Assembly (NCBI GenBank): GCA_963931925.1
Contig: OZ007570.1
Location: 23,905,340 to 23,969,339 of the forward strand
DNA length: 64,000 bases
Source: Onchidella celtica
Taxonomy: Eukaryota > Mollusca > Gastropoda > Systellommatophora > Onchidiidae
Direction: 5' to 3'
The notes under the pieces are model-generated. The model saw only the letters and a list, made by a program, of their open reading frames with translations. It had not been told where the DNA came from and did no database searches. The position numbers and the translations under genes were made by a program. Below, piece by piece: positions 10,557 to 23,112 of this stretch; positions within the stretch are counted from its first letter, which is position 1; each line of letters opens with the position of its first letter.

Positions 10557-12105
10557 AAACATCCCCACCTTTTCTCACCCTCACTGCCTTACTTCTAATC
10601 ACGAACACCCAAAACCCAAAAGCGTGAATCTAACAGTTTACTTTGCAATTTCTTACTCACCAACAATAATTCGCGAGGACCGTTCAAGGCCACCAGCAAT
10701 TTCTCATGGCCCTGGTAAGAAAAACACAACTCACGGCTCTGCGTGAGATTTAATAACACTTGACTCATGACAATGTTGACACCGTTTGGTAATAGTTTGT
10801 ATGAATGACTTGATTTCCAGAATCCCCAGAAAAGGGTGTACCATTTGTTCGGATGTTTCGGATTTTGGAAATACCTTTGAAATTTATTCATGTCATTTTA
10901 AGTAACATATGATTGCCTGAGAGGTATGTTAGAACTATACATGTGTAGTGTTATTTTGTCCTTGCCAGAACAAAGATTCTGCCTGATAACAAATATTGTA
11001 TGGACAGTAAGAACAGTCTTGGTGAAAGCTTCTGTTTCTCTTCATCCCATTGATTGCAAAAGAGTTAATATGATACCCCGTCCTTTTATCGCTATAATCT
11101 ACACTATGATATGTTTATCATTCAGCGATAGTAGAATAGCCAGTCTGCTTGTTTTTTTTTAACAAAAGTTTATTCTTACATCTTTGTGAATTATGGAATA
11201 TAAATGCCGTTTTAACACTTGTTTTTTTTTCAATCAGTTCAGTTGTTTTGCTTCACATGTAAGATTCGCTTGTGAAAATAATGGTAGTAATTAATTTATA
11301 CTGTTTTTTAATGGCAATTTATGCCGTGTCTGTACCATGTGCCATCCAAGATTGCTTCAAGTCAGTTAAAAAGTGGGGAAAACAGAGAAGAATTTAAGGT
11401 AATTTTCTTATTAGTGCATGTTTTCTTATCTGCGACCAGGGAAAATGTTCGGATCGAATTTATGATTTATTTGCTTGTATGGGAATTGATTATAAACAAC
11501 AAATGCCTGGTAAATAAATTGCTACCCATACACCAGACAGCCTATTACATGTATAAGGAAAATCAAATTAATATGTTTCATGAATTCATAAACTGGTAAT
11601 TTAAGATGTGCAAGAAGTTCAACTGAACTTTATTTGCTGTACATGCTGCTTTATTAGAGCGTTATATCTCTATAGATTTTTTAAAATTATATTTTCTTTT
11701 TTTTTACAATTAATTTTACTGGTAATAAACAGCTTGTTATATATTATTGTATATCTATGCATAATTTTGCTTTTTGTACTGTTAGCAAATAAATAGGAAT
11801 CTTTTGTAAGCCGACTTTGAGACATTTCTTGCCCTCGATTATTATATTTTCTCTTCATTTGTTGGATTTCTGCATAATAATATACTTTTTAATCTTCTAT
11901 TTGGCACCACTACCCTTTATGCATGCTTGTATTTCATCTTAATAATCTTATCTTTGTAGGAAGACACTACGACTGGAGTTGGATGTTCTCTTGAGAGAGA
12001 TGTTGAGATATCGTTTTACCCATAGCTTTGGGAAGATACTTTGAGTTACATTTTGTAATATAAGTGAATGTGGCTCTGCCATCCATTAAATGGACGGTAT
12101 GACAG

Positions 12106-12109
<4 letters not shown>
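10557..12109. other. intergenic, AT-rich, nothing recognised
   Basis: Short open frames only, with no domain or splice pattern. Very AT-rich between 11150 and 11950. Confidence 0.5.

Positions 12110-12172
<63 letters not shown>
12110..12172. repeat. GA dinucleotide microsatellite
   Basis: About 28 uninterrupted GA units (12112-12168) with a slightly degenerate edge. Confidence 0.95.
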
Positions 12173-12176
<4 letters not shown>

Positions 12177-12466
12177 AAGGAGACAGTGAGGTGGATTTTC
12201 GAATCCCGGCGCTGACCTTAGTTTCATACCTACGGTAGGGAAAGATGGACAAGTAATAGTTAATGTCACTGATAAACAGACTTTGAAATAACAACGTTTC
12301 TCTGTTTACTGTATTGAACGTTTTCTTGATGATTCTGTTCGCCCATCGTTCTCAATGATAACCTTGACTTCATCTTCTACTGGTAGAAGGAGTGTCTTGT
12401 CAGGTGGATTAGTCCAATCTAGGCACCGAATTGTCTGCTTATTGCCATAGACATGGGAAGTACTTC

Positions 12467-12815
12467 TTATTTCAATGCACATTGCACACCTCGGGCCGGT
12501 GGCTGATTGGGAAGAAGAACTGGCTGCTTGTGCTTTCCGCGCTGTCCTTTTGTTTTCAGCGGCTGCCTTTCAGCTGACTTTGCCCCTTTCTTTATCAGGC
12601 CGTACCATGTTGGTCTGTCTGAGGCAAGGGTTTCCCAAGAATCGTCGGAAACCAAGCTCTGGAGGGTGGTCTTGGGACAGAGTTTGGATCATCCTACTCG
12701 ACATATTCCTTCCACCAGTTCTCCATAAAGAAGTACCTTGGGGATGCACTCCTCCTCCATGCGTAGAATGTGTCCGGTCCAACTTGCTTGTGTCTTCTCT
12801 AGGAAAGTGTTTACA
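12467..12815 (-). pseudogene. 3' end of a degraded non-LTR retrotransposon (LINE) ORF2
   Basis: On the minus strand the translation reads WTGHILRMEEECIPKVLLYG, then GELVEG, an in-frame stop, and SDDSWETLASDRPTWYGLIK. This matches the conserved C-terminal tail of LINE ORF2 proteins (W.GH..RM....P...LYGEL, then W..LA.DR..W). At least one stop and a frame change show it is dead. Upstream parts such as the reverse transcriptase are absent. Confidence 0.75.
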
Positions 12816-13254
12816 GTAGGCATTTTGGAGCAAAGATCTTTTTTATTTTAAATCAATCTTTTATGAATGCACAAACTGCATGCACTAAAAAACAAATATA
12901 AATAAAAGTCAAGAAAAGAAATTATTCGTCTAACGGTAATTTCGACAGAAGAAGTGCACACTTACGATAATATGGTGACCAGACCTGTCTACGGACCACG
13001 AGAAAACGCTCAGCGATCGGATAAATTTCTTCCAGCTGATCTATGCATTATGGGCCAGAGTACGGTCAAGGTTTTGCATCAGTGTTTTATAACGAGGACG
13101 GAGGTGGGTCCCTTCGGTAGAGTCATAGCGGTTTGGGAATGTTTTACTAATGGTGAAAACTACAAACAGCGTGATTGGTGTTAGTGTAGCAAATCAGTAA
13201 AAATGTCTGGCATGATGCATGTCGGCCTTCACGTTTATCCGAAAAATATGGAAT

Positions 13255-14203
<949 letters not shown>

Positions 14204-14239
14204 TCCTGCACCACTGTTTTTCTGCTAGTAAACTATGTC

Positions 14240-14560
14240 TTAGTAATACGAATAGTGTTGTATTTCCTTGGTCATTGTTTTCCTTTACTGTGAATGAAAT
14301 GGGAGATAAACTCTGCCTGTCCTCTTAACAATAGTGTAGGATTACAATTTGTTTGATTAAGTCCCTTTATTGTAAACAGAATACAGATGACCTCCTAAGT
14401 TTTCATAACTCAGCTAAAAATTGAGGCTCGCATTTATAACTGAAATCAGTCGACCCAGCATGGGAAGTGGGGGGGGGGGGGGTATCATCAAAAGGGTGAC
14501 AAATCGCTCAGTGACAGATCAGTTCCGCCTACCGCCAGATACTGCATCTCTTTCTTGCGG
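14240..14560 (+). repeat. dispersed repeat, inverted partner at 40545-40870
   Basis: Shared blocks in the same order include CCTTGGTCATTGTTTTC, ACAATAGTGTAGGATTACAA, CTGAAATCAG followed by a poly-G tract, and CGCCTACCGCCAGA. The partner matches on the opposite strand. It adjoins the SINE body that follows. Family unknown. Confidence 0.65.
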
Positions 14561-14584
14561 CTCAGTGGGTATGTCGTTGTAATT

Positions 14585-14866
14585 TGTTATGTGGGAAAGT
14601 TGCTTTAGTGTCATTGAAGCCCAGTTACAACTAGAGGAGACACGTACGTTTTCATTTAATTTTGCTCGAGCAGCGGCCTGCTCAGCCTACTTTTCTCGAT
14701 TTCCAGCTGCCAAGGTATCTTTAATGTGCGCAGTGTGCACACGGGCCCTCCGAATTTTTCGCCCTTACCCGAGAAGACTAGGTGCTCGACCCTACCTACT
14801 ATATGATCAGGGACAGGAAAATATGAGAAAAATCCGAAAATTCCAACAAAATTCCCGTTTCTTTTC
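14585..14866 (-). mobile_element. SINE body, headless copy (minus)
   Basis: This is the same family as the split SINE at 16719-21016. Shared blocks on the minus strand include TTTTCCTGTCCCTGATC, CGGAGGGCCCGTGTGCAC, GCGCACATTAAAGA followed by ACCTTGGCAG, and the far end TTGTAACTGGGCT. The tRNA-like head is missing. Apparent open frames on both strands are by-products of the repeat. Confidence 0.7.
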
Positions 14867-15732
14867 ATCTTCAGTACATAACTTGATCCAGTGGTCGAGG
14901 CACATTAAAGCTAGACAAGATGCATTTTCTGTTTTCACTGCAAATTAATGTATTGTGCTGTTGTTGTTGTTTGTTCTTGTTTTTTTTAAATCTGCCCATG
15001 GGTACGTGTTTATTACTGCTCACCGGGTTCTGCTAAATCGCAACTCATTTGTTAAACAGGTTCTATCGCCCCTAAACTTTGAGACACGCTGTTATAGTTG
15101 TGTCATCAATTCTGAATATCCCTATTATAAGACGGTGTTGTAATCTGATCAACAATGGGATTCGCTTTCTTAAGGCTTGGTCATGTCCTAGGTCTTGTCT
15201 CCCTCCCTGTCTTTTCTGAATGAAAGAAATCTACCTTGTTATAATGGTTGTATGTCGGTAGAATATTATATTTGTTGTAACTTTTATCAATATCGTCTTT
15301 TTGTCAAGTACAGTCATGTGTTTTACAATTGTGGCAATTAAATGTAAGCTTAACTAAGTTTGCCAAGTAAACGTGACTCTGGAACGTAATATTACCATTT
15401 GTGTTTTTGTGTGTGTATGTGTGTATGTGAGTGTCTGTTGACGGATGTGTAAAGCGTGCTTTTCGAAATTATCTTGCCTAAAATGATTTCACTCTCAAGC
15501 TTAATGGAGAGAGAGAGAGAGAGAGCTATATCATTAAATACAATCATGTCTACTCATAATATTTCTCAAATATGACCGAATGCCACTCAGAATCTAATGC
15601 ACCTTTGTGATTTGCAGAATACTTGGCAGCTTTTATTTACTAAAGTTAAGGGTCGTCAGACAGGCTCTCAACAAACTTCGCTAAAGTAAAAGTGGATATC
15701 AGTAATATTATTTTCGTAAAGAGTGAGGACCT
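14867..15732. other. intergenic, nothing recognised
   Basis: Contains TG-rich and GA-rich short tracts (about 15405-15435 and 15507-15527), no gene. Confidence 0.5.
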
Positions 15733-15871
15733 GTGGCCGTATGCATAATCAATGCGTAAACTAAAGTAAATACGTTGTCTGGTGTTAGCGCAAGAAATGA
15801 ATACAATTTCTCGTGTTAACACCAGTTAACGTATATACTTTAGTTTATGCATTGATTATGCATACGGCCAC
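15733..15871. mobile_element. 139-bp foldback element forming a near-perfect hairpin
   Basis: The left arm starts GTGGCCGTATGCATAATC and the right arm ends GATTATGCATACGGCCAC. Pairing continues inward (AACTAAAGTA.., then GGTGTTA..AAGAAAT / ATTTCTC..TAACACC), leaving a loop of about seven bases near 15796-15804. Arms of about 65 bp differ at only a few positions. It carries no coding sequence. It may be a MITE of unassigned superfamily or a hairpin-RNA source. Confidence 0.75.
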
Positions 15872-16195
15872 TGGCTTTTATGGTTACAGATTTCGAATTT
15901 GTTCAGGGCAAGCTCGTCAAGTTGTGGCTGAATTAGGAACGCTACTTATACTGGATATGCAAGCCTGCAATGTTCTTTGATGCCCGCAGTTTCATCTTCA
16001 GCGAGTTATAAAACATAAAGCCTTCTTCACCAAATAGTATGCCCGTAAATATCCATGAAAACTTCTTCAACAGTACATAAAATTTAGAAACATGCACGCG
16101 TACAGATGCAATTATGAGAATGCGCTCGCCACTTGATATTTTGGTTAGATTTACTTTTAGCTGTTTTCTTTTTAATTCTCCTACAGTATTGTTGC

Positions 16196-16226
<31 letters not shown>

Positions 16227-16700
16227 ATCGCTGAAGCAATACTTTATAGCACCACACCTGCTCCACTTCTCCCTCGATCTCCTCTCCCTCCTTTTGTTTT
16301 CATTAGCACTGAGAGTGTTCTTTCTTTCACGTCCTCATTCATTAATTCATTCACTCGAGATCACTCGCCCATGCATGTATTCAATGATTAACTTAGTCAT
16401 TCATTTTCTCACAAAGTTCTGCATTTACATTCGCAGTTCCCCATCTACTCACCTACTTTCATTCATTTGCTCTTTCCTTCATTCAATCATTTATGCTCAC
16501 TCACTCACGTATTCAATGGTTGTCCTACTTAGTCCTTTATTCGCTCACATTATCACCTTCCCCCTTTCACTCACTCACTCGCTCGCTCACTCACTCACTC
16601 ACTCACTCCATCACTCGCCCACCCTTTTCGTCCACAAGGAAAGAAAAAAGATTCAAGTAATTTGAAATCTGTTTTTGTATCCGTATCTGTATACTTCTTT
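15872..16700. other. intergenic with TTG and TCAC microsatellites
   Basis: Holds a TTG repeat (about 16191-16226) and degenerate CACTCACT/CATTCATT repeats (16330-16615). These produce a long but spurious open frame; no gene is supported. Confidence 0.6.
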
Positions 16701-16718
16701 AATTCCATCTGGGTAATT

Positions 16719-17073
16719 TGCCTTAGTGTCATTGCAGCCCAGTTACAACTGGAGCAGACACGTCGTCGCCACTGCGCAGCACTGGTCGGCTGGTTGTTGT
16801 TTTTTTTTGGGGGGGGGGGGGGGGTGGGAGGTTTGGTTTGTTTGTTCGTTTTTCATTTTCTTCAGGCAGCGGCCTGTTCGGCCTGCTCATCTCAATTTTT
16901 ATCTGCCAAGGTGTCTTTAATGTGCGCAACGTGCACACGGGCCCTCCGAATCTTTCGGCCTTAGCCGAGAAGCCTAGGTGTTCGATCTTACCTACCACGG
17001 GATCAGGGACAGGAAAATACGAGAAAAGTCCAAAAATTCCAACATGCCTGCACCGCCCGGGAATTGAATCCGG
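16719..17073 (-). mobile_element. tRNA-derived SINE, body and B-box half (split copy)
   Basis: Read on the minus strand from 17073: CCGGATTCAATTCCCGGG, matching an RNA polymerase III B box (GGTTCGAATCC type), then the same body as the copy at 14585-14866. Its A-box half lies at 20964-21016, beyond a 3.9-kb insertion. A poly-G tract at 16809-16824 and a T-rich insert interrupt the far part. Confidence 0.7.
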
Positions 17074-17564
17074 TGTAACAGGCCAAAATATAACCCCCGC
17101 CCACATTATACCCGGGCTTAAACTGGCCTAGCCTAGAACATACCCCGGGGTATATTCTGGGCTAGGCCAGTTGATACCCCGGGTATACTTTGGGCTGGGC
17201 CAGACTATACCCCCTCCCCCCAGTCCAGATTATACCCCCTACTTAAAAAAAACAAAAACAAGTCAAGACCTTAGTTTATTTCAGTCTGTTCTTTATCACT
17301 GTCATCAGATATCATGTTAATACCTACATGAACACATTCTTGACACCCGTAACTCATAATACAGTTTAGAGGAAATAATAATAACAGTTTATTTCAGCCT
17401 TAGTTTAAATTGGTGTACATGCATACATTCTTTTCTCCTGTAAATCATGCTACATTTTAGAGGAAACAAAAATGCATTAAAATGCATTGATATACAAAAG
17501 GGTTGAATATCCATTCAAACTGATATGATAAGATTTCAGCATTAATTTCACTCGTGTCTGTTAA

Positions 17565-17595
<31 letters not shown>

Positions 17596-19404
17596 TTGAT
17601 TATTTTGATAACTGGTTGGCCATGAGTAAAACATGCATTGTATATTTTGTTACAATGATGCAGAGAGAGAGAGAGAGAGAGATAAGGTCGGAAAAAGAAC
17701 ACATAGAAAAAACAAAAACAAATCATAAATAATAACCCAACTGACAGATGGTGCAATTCCATCATCCAGCAGAAATTAAATACTTCACATAAAACTAAAT
17801 AGGCACTAAATCTTTTCGCCTGATGAACTCCGCCTGTCCAGATCCACTTGAAACTTACAGAATGCTAACCAGTAATCTATTATATATTTCAGTAACTTGC
17901 AACCTTTGGCATGACTAACTGACCAAACTATACACTCTTCAGGCCTTAAATTTGGCAGGAAGGTGGCAATTGAGATAAGGAAGACGATGGCTATGATTAA
18001 AAGTTGTTTACGTCAAGCATGTATTTTTAAAAAATAACAATGTTTAGTGCTATGTAACATCTGTATTTTTGCATGTTTGTTTCGCAATATATAGTACCGT
18101 GCATGTCATAAAAAGTAACCGTATCAAGCGTTCAGTATGGTGCGTAATGTTGTGGTGCGCATGAGAGAGGGGGGGGGGGATCACATGATTGTTTATTCTG
18201 GGCAATGCCCGGTAGCTCATCTAATATACAATAATAAGAATAAGAACACGAACTCATCTTACTTACTGGTGAAAATAAAGAGAAATTTCAATATCAGAAT
18301 CATCATCATCATCTTGGAATAATACAAAGATATAAGGAGTGTAAAAACGGCAGTGTAGGTCTACAAATCATTCTAGAATCTATAAGCAGCAATGTGTGTG
18401 TATCAACTATATATAAAAAATGTGTTAAATCTTTTCAATTATTCAAGAAGAACTGGACAGAAAGCTTTAGTGAAATAGCCTTGACCGTGTGTAGACCGAC
18501 AGCGCATAAGTCCACTCAGACGAAAGTAGTGCACTGTAAAAAGTCATTAGATCTATTGCATGTTAAGGCAAAATTCGATGAATCATGTTGCATTAACAGT
18601 ATTTCTTGTTAGTGAATATTATTCTTTGATAGCTTATTTGTAGAAAGATATACATTTCATGTACCTCATGGTTTCAGACACTGGATTAGTTTGCAAGGCA
18701 TTTGAAAGATTGAACTTATACTGTTATAGTGAATATGGTATGTCTCTAGCGAGTGAAATAAAATAAAATAAAATAAAAGACCTTGTCCGTCTTTACCTTC
18801 CTAAGCTTGACACGTCTCTTGCCAAGGGATTTAATAGCTATGTAATTTGCACACAAAAAATCTCCAAAATGACTTCCTTTTATGATGAGCCCGTTAATTA
18901 TTTCATCCATTGCGACTAAGTGTATGTTAGTGCCAAACAAACAATGCAGTACAAATTTTACTCGTGGGCAACCAACTACAAAAACAACTGCAACATGCCA
19001 ACGAACGTGAGTGACAGAGGGTTAAAGTTGAATCATATCAGTTTGAATTGATATTCAACCCATAGTATATCAATACATTATTAATGCATGCTTTTCCCCT
19101 GAATTGTATTTTAATTTAGGCAAGTCAAGAATGTATGTATGTTTGTATGTATTACTACGGCACCAGATGACTGTGATAAAAAACCGAATTTAACTATGAT
19201 TGAAATAAACTGTTGTCTTTACTTGTTTATATATTATATATAAAAACAAGTGTATAATCTGGACTAGTGGGGTATAGCCTGGCCTAGCCTAAAGTATACC
19301 CCTGGGTATATACTGGCTTAGCCCAGACTATACCTGGGGACATAAAATAGGCTAGGCTCCCTGGTGTAATTTGGCAGGGGTATAGCCTAATCTGGCCTGC
19401 TACA
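17074..19404. mobile_element. inner unit of the foldback element
   Basis: This unit shares the left terminus and ends ..GGCCTGCTACA at 19404, again followed by CCGG (19405-19408). The next sequence resumes as a left-end inverted repeat lacking its first roughly 40 bp. The right half of this unit (18780-19404) is a direct, diverged repeat of 20400-20963. This suggests nested insertion or recombination between two copies. Confidence 0.6.
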
Positions 19405-20963
19405 CCGGGGTTAAAGTGGCTCAGTCTATTTTGTACCCCAGGTACATTCTGGGCTAGGAAAGTTTATACCGGGGGTATACTTTGGGCTAGACCGAACCAT
19501 ATTCCACCAGTCCAGATTATACTCCCATATTCGGGCAAAATATTCAAGGATACAACATTAAGTTTTTTAAATTTTATTTCAACCGCAAGTGACATGCCTT
19601 TATTCACTATAATACATAATTGCAATCCTTCAAATGCCCTGCAAACTAATCCAGTGCCTTAAACCATGATCCACATGAAATGTATACCTGTCTATAAATA
19701 AGCTATCAAAAAATTAACTATAACAAGAAATGTAACGCAACATTATCCATCGAATTTTTGCCATAACATATTGTAATTACTTTCTACAATGCACTGTTGG
19801 GGCAGTGGATTTAATCTGTCAGTTTACTCGACTATCAAAGCTACTTTACTAAAGCTTTATGTCCAGTTCTACTTGAACAGTTGAAAAGATTTAACACATT
19901 TTTTACAGATAGTTGGTACACACACATTGCTGCTTATAGATTCTAGTATTAGTAGAATGATGTGTAGGTCATTTTAATATTCCCTCTTATCTTTATATCA
20001 TTCCAGGATGATGATGATGATGATTCTGATATTGATATTTCTCTTCATTTTCAAAAGTAAATTAGATGGTTTGGTCTTCTTATTGTTATTATTATATATT
20101 ACTGGTCAGCATTCTGTAACGTTTCAAGTGGATCTGGACAGGTTAAGTTCATCATATGAAAAAATTTGAGTATTATTTAGTTTTATGTGAAGTATTTAAT
20201 TTCTGCTGAATGATGGAATTGCACCATCTGTCAGTTGGGTTATTAAAATGTTGTTGTTGTTGTTGTTTTCTCTGTGTTTTCTTTCCCGGCCTTTTCTCTC
20301 GACATCATTGTAATTTTGTATGTACCTGGCATACCTGGCATTGTTCTGACATATCAAGCACATTTTTGATTTTCAAAAATTAAAATAAAATTCAGATGGC
20401 TTTACATTTAGGAGTCTTATAATTATTTCACACCTTGCCACTAAGTATTATGTCAGTGGTGCCAAACAAAAAAATACAATACATGTTTAGCTCATGGACA
20501 ACTTATTATAAAAACAACAACAATAATAATAATACCAACGGACACAAGTAAAATTAGTGTTAAAATCTAATCATATCAATTGGAATGGATTTTCAATCCT
20601 TTTGTATGTCATTATCAATGCCTTTTAGTGCATGTTTATTTCCTCTTAAATGTATCATAATTTACAGGAGTCAAGAATGTATGCTTCAACATGATACCTG
20701 ATGACAGTGATAACGAACAATTTAAACAAAAGTTGAAATAAACTGTGGTCTCGACTTGTTTTTTTTTTTTTTAAAGTAGGGGGTACATTCTGGACTGTGC
20801 GTGTGTGTGTGTGTGGGGGGGGGGAGGGTATAGTCTGGCCTAGCACAAAGTATACCCCGGGGTATAAACTGGCCTAGCCCAGAATATACCCCGGGGTATA
20901 TTCTGGGTTAGGCCAGTTTAAACCCGGGTATGGTCTGGCGGGGGTATAATCTGGCCTGCTACA
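17074..20963. mobile_element. 3.9-kb foldback DNA element, Ginger-like termini, CCGG target duplication
   Basis: The left end is TGTAACAGGCC.. and the right end ..GGCCTGCTACA, flanked by CCGG at 17070-17073 and 20964-20967. Left and right ends match as inverted repeats for more than 100 bp, both rich in nested TATACCCCGGGGTATA palindromes. The similarity continues inward as a diverged long inverted repeat (for example 17745-17890 against 20100-20235, 18390-18460 against 19880-19930, 18600-18720 against 19590-19740). An extra copy of the right half is embedded, ending at 19404. TGTNR ends with a 4-bp CCGG duplication are what I recall for Ginger transposons. No transposase frame is present, so it is non-autonomous. 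Confidence 0.75.
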
Positions 20964-21016
20964 CCGGTACCTTGGGCATGAGATACGAGCACCTTGCCAC
21001 TAGTCCACCGTGTCCA
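20964..21016 (-). mobile_element. tRNA-like A-box head of the split SINE
   Basis: On the minus strand it begins GGACACGGTGGACTAGTGG and continues CAAGGTGCTCG.., matching a tRNA 5' end and A box. Removing the foldback element and one CCGG joins this head to the B box at 17073 with normal A-to-B spacing. Confidence 0.7.
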
Positions 21017-21220
21017 AATTCGTAAGCTGCACCGTGCCGTAGTTACTGAGGAAACGTGGTAATTTTTGTCCAAGACCCCAAATATACTTGTAATTGTATA
21101 TAGATTACGAGGATAAAAGTAAATCTAGTAAGCAGACCCGAGTGGCAAATGTACTTCCATAGGTGAGTCAGTAAGATTGTTTTGATCACAAGTTCGTCTT
21201 CCGTATCTCAAACCATAGAT

Positions 21221-21792
21221 CAGGGGTGGCCAAACTTGTTTACTGTGAGAGCCACATGCGATAAATTTCAGATGTTCGAGAGCCACAGGATGGGAAGAAA
21301 ATTTACACACATTTATTGTTATATACACATTTTATTACAAAAAATATATATGAATATTAAGAAATATATGTATACACAACTATATTCATTCATGTGTCCA
21401 GTTTTTTAAGCTTAATTAAAATTGTACTTGTTTAAGCGATCACAAAGTACACATATATAATATACCAAATGTTTTCAAAATCTTGTCTGATGATTGGAAT
21501 ATACGGTAGGTATTAAATACGGTAATGAACTACGGGGTCATCTAAGAAAAATGCGCGAATATCATAAACAAGTCAGTCTGACAAGATCAGAATATGTTCT
21601 TTATGCCTGGGTTTGTACATGAAATGAGAGAGCTACACCGCTTGGCCCAGTGATAAAATAGGCCTGTAAAACTCGTGCAGGATGTTCAATTGTGAACAAA
21701 TCAATGTGAAGGGAGAGAAAAACAAAAGAAAAGAAAACTCTACGTGGTAGCCGCATACTGAAGGTCAAAGAGCCGATGTTCGGCCACCCCTG
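21221..21792. mobile_element. non-autonomous hAT-type element with 8-bp target duplication
   Basis: The ends are CAGGGGTGGCCAAAC and GTTCGGCCACCCCTG, a 15-bp terminal inverted repeat with one mismatch. The subterminal AGAGCCACATG/AGAGCCACAGG motifs are typical of hAT MITEs. Flanks CCATAGAT (21213-21220) and CCATAGAC (21793-21800) form an 8-bp duplication with one change. No transposase frame is present. Confidence 0.88.
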
Positions 21793-21868
21793 CCATAGAC
21801 GCTCCCGACATTACCAGATAGCCGTCGGGGAGATAAAACTACCGTAACCAATGTTGATTGGCCTTTGA

Positions 21869-22068
21869 NNNNNNNNNNNNNNNNNNNNNNNNNNNNNNNN
21901 NNNNNNNNNNNNNNNNNNNNNNNNNNNNNNNNNNNNNNNNNNNNNNNNNNNNNNNNNNNNNNNNNNNNNNNNNNNNNNNNNNNNNNNNNNNNNNNNNNNN
22001 NNNNNNNNNNNNNNNNNNNNNNNNNNNNNNNNNNNNNNNNNNNNNNNNNNNNNNNNNNNNNNNNNNNN
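21869..22068. other. assembly gap of 200 N
   Basis: Run of N of round length, probably of arbitrary size, next to a CT microsatellite that is hard to assemble. An upstream exon of the following gene could be lost here. Confidence 1.
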
Positions 22069-22195
22069 TCTCTGTGTATCTCTCCTTTGTCTCTTTCTCT
22101 CTCTGTCTTAGTGTCTCTCTCTGTCTGTCTGTGTTGTCTCCCTCTCTCTTTTCTCTGTCTCTGTGTATGACTCTCTTTGTCTTTTCTGTCTTCTC

Positions 22196-22243
<48 letters not shown>

Positions 22244-22290
22244 CTCCTCTCGCTCTCTCTCGCTCTCTGTCTCTCTCTCTCTCTCTGTCT
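22069..22290. repeat. CT-rich microsatellite at the gap edge
   Basis: Degenerate TCTC/TGTCTC repeat running into the gap; open frames across it are spurious. Confidence 0.95.
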
Positions 22291-22483
22291 GGTGAATATG
22301 ACCAAAGAAAAATTATACTATTAGAATTTAAGATTCTGTGCAGGTGCAAGTTTGCTTATTAGTATAATTAGAGATGTCTCTATTCGCTGTCTGCATCAAT
22401 AGAGAAAGCTTGGCAGATCTATGTGTAATGATGTATTAGCAAACAGGTTGGTAAGTTGTTAACTTGTTAAATCAACAATACAG

Positions 22484-22662
22484 GTGTGCCTGCTGTGGTG
22501 ACCATTGTGGCACTTGGGCGTGACGTGACCTATGATGGTGTTCCATTCGAAGATACGTGTCGTCAGCTGGAAGATGCAGGAGCGGCGGTCGTGGGTCTGA
22601 ACTGCTGGTGTGGACCAGAATCTATGCTACCTGCTATTCGAGAAGTGAGAAAAGCTTGCAAG
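22484..22662 (+). CDS. betaine-homocysteine S-methyltransferase-like, internal exon
   Basis: The acceptor is caatacag at 22483 and the donor is gtacgc at 22663; the exon starts in phase 1 and ends in phase 0. The translation has TIVALGRDVTYDGVPFEDT, then AGAAVVGLNCWCGPESML. This fits the homocysteine S-methyltransferase (PF02574) barrel; the Cys in GLNC aligns with the first zinc-ligand cysteine of BHMT (VNC motif). BHMT moves a methyl group from betaine to homocysteine, making methionine and dimethylglycine in the cytosol. Earlier exons are not visible and may fall in or before the assembly gap. Confidence 0.82.
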
Positions 22663-22976
22663 GTACGCATATTTCACATTAATCAAATACATGTTGTAAT
22701 TACGTCGAGCTGGCTATTTTTCAGAGCCGATAATGATGGCAAGATGATACTGATCACAGGTAGGTATGTTGAGACTATTGGTTGTCACATTTGACGACAG
22801 CACACAATTATGAGATCCCATTTACCTTGGGATAGTAATGATGGTGGTGGCGGCACTTTGTGTGGCACCCATTGAATGACACTGGAACGAAATTCTGAGA
22901 CGTGTTGATGCCATTTCAAATATTTCTGTTTGGGTTCTTCTTCACTTTTATTGACTTTTGTTTCTGTCTATAACAG

Positions 22977-23058
22977 GGACCAATTGCGTGTCTCCCTGCA
23001 ACCTACAGGACCAATCAGAACTATCCTTTCATGCAGTCCTTTGTGGATCTTAAAACAG
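22977..23058 (+). CDS. betaine-homocysteine S-methyltransferase-like, next internal exon
   Basis: The acceptor is tctataacag at 22976 and the donor is gtaatt at 23059; it starts in phase 0, matching the previous exon's end, and stops in phase 1. The peptide GPIACLPATYRTNQNYPF, followed by MQSFVDLKT, corresponds to the strand after the first zinc ligand. The exon that should follow, with the Gly-Gly-Cys-Cys zinc motif, is not found before the retrotransposon block. Confidence 0.8.
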
Positions 23059-23084
23059 GTAATTATTTACCCACTTACCTGCTT

Positions 23085-23112
23085 GCCTGCCTGCCTGCCT
23101 GCCTGCCTGCCT
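23085..23112. repeat. CCTG tetranucleotide repeat
   Basis: Seven CCTG units just downstream of the BHMT exon donor. Confidence 0.9.

Noticed and set aside
14550..14600. A-box-like GGCTCAGTGGGTA suggesting a tRNA or second SINE head
   Set aside because: No B box at the expected distance; it is the junction between two dispersed repeats.
16114..16665. 183-codon frame rich in Leu, Ser and His
   Set aside because: Produced by TTG and TCAC/CATT microsatellites.
21765..22349. Arg-Glu-rich frames around the gap
   Set aside because: They run through N bases and a CT microsatellite.
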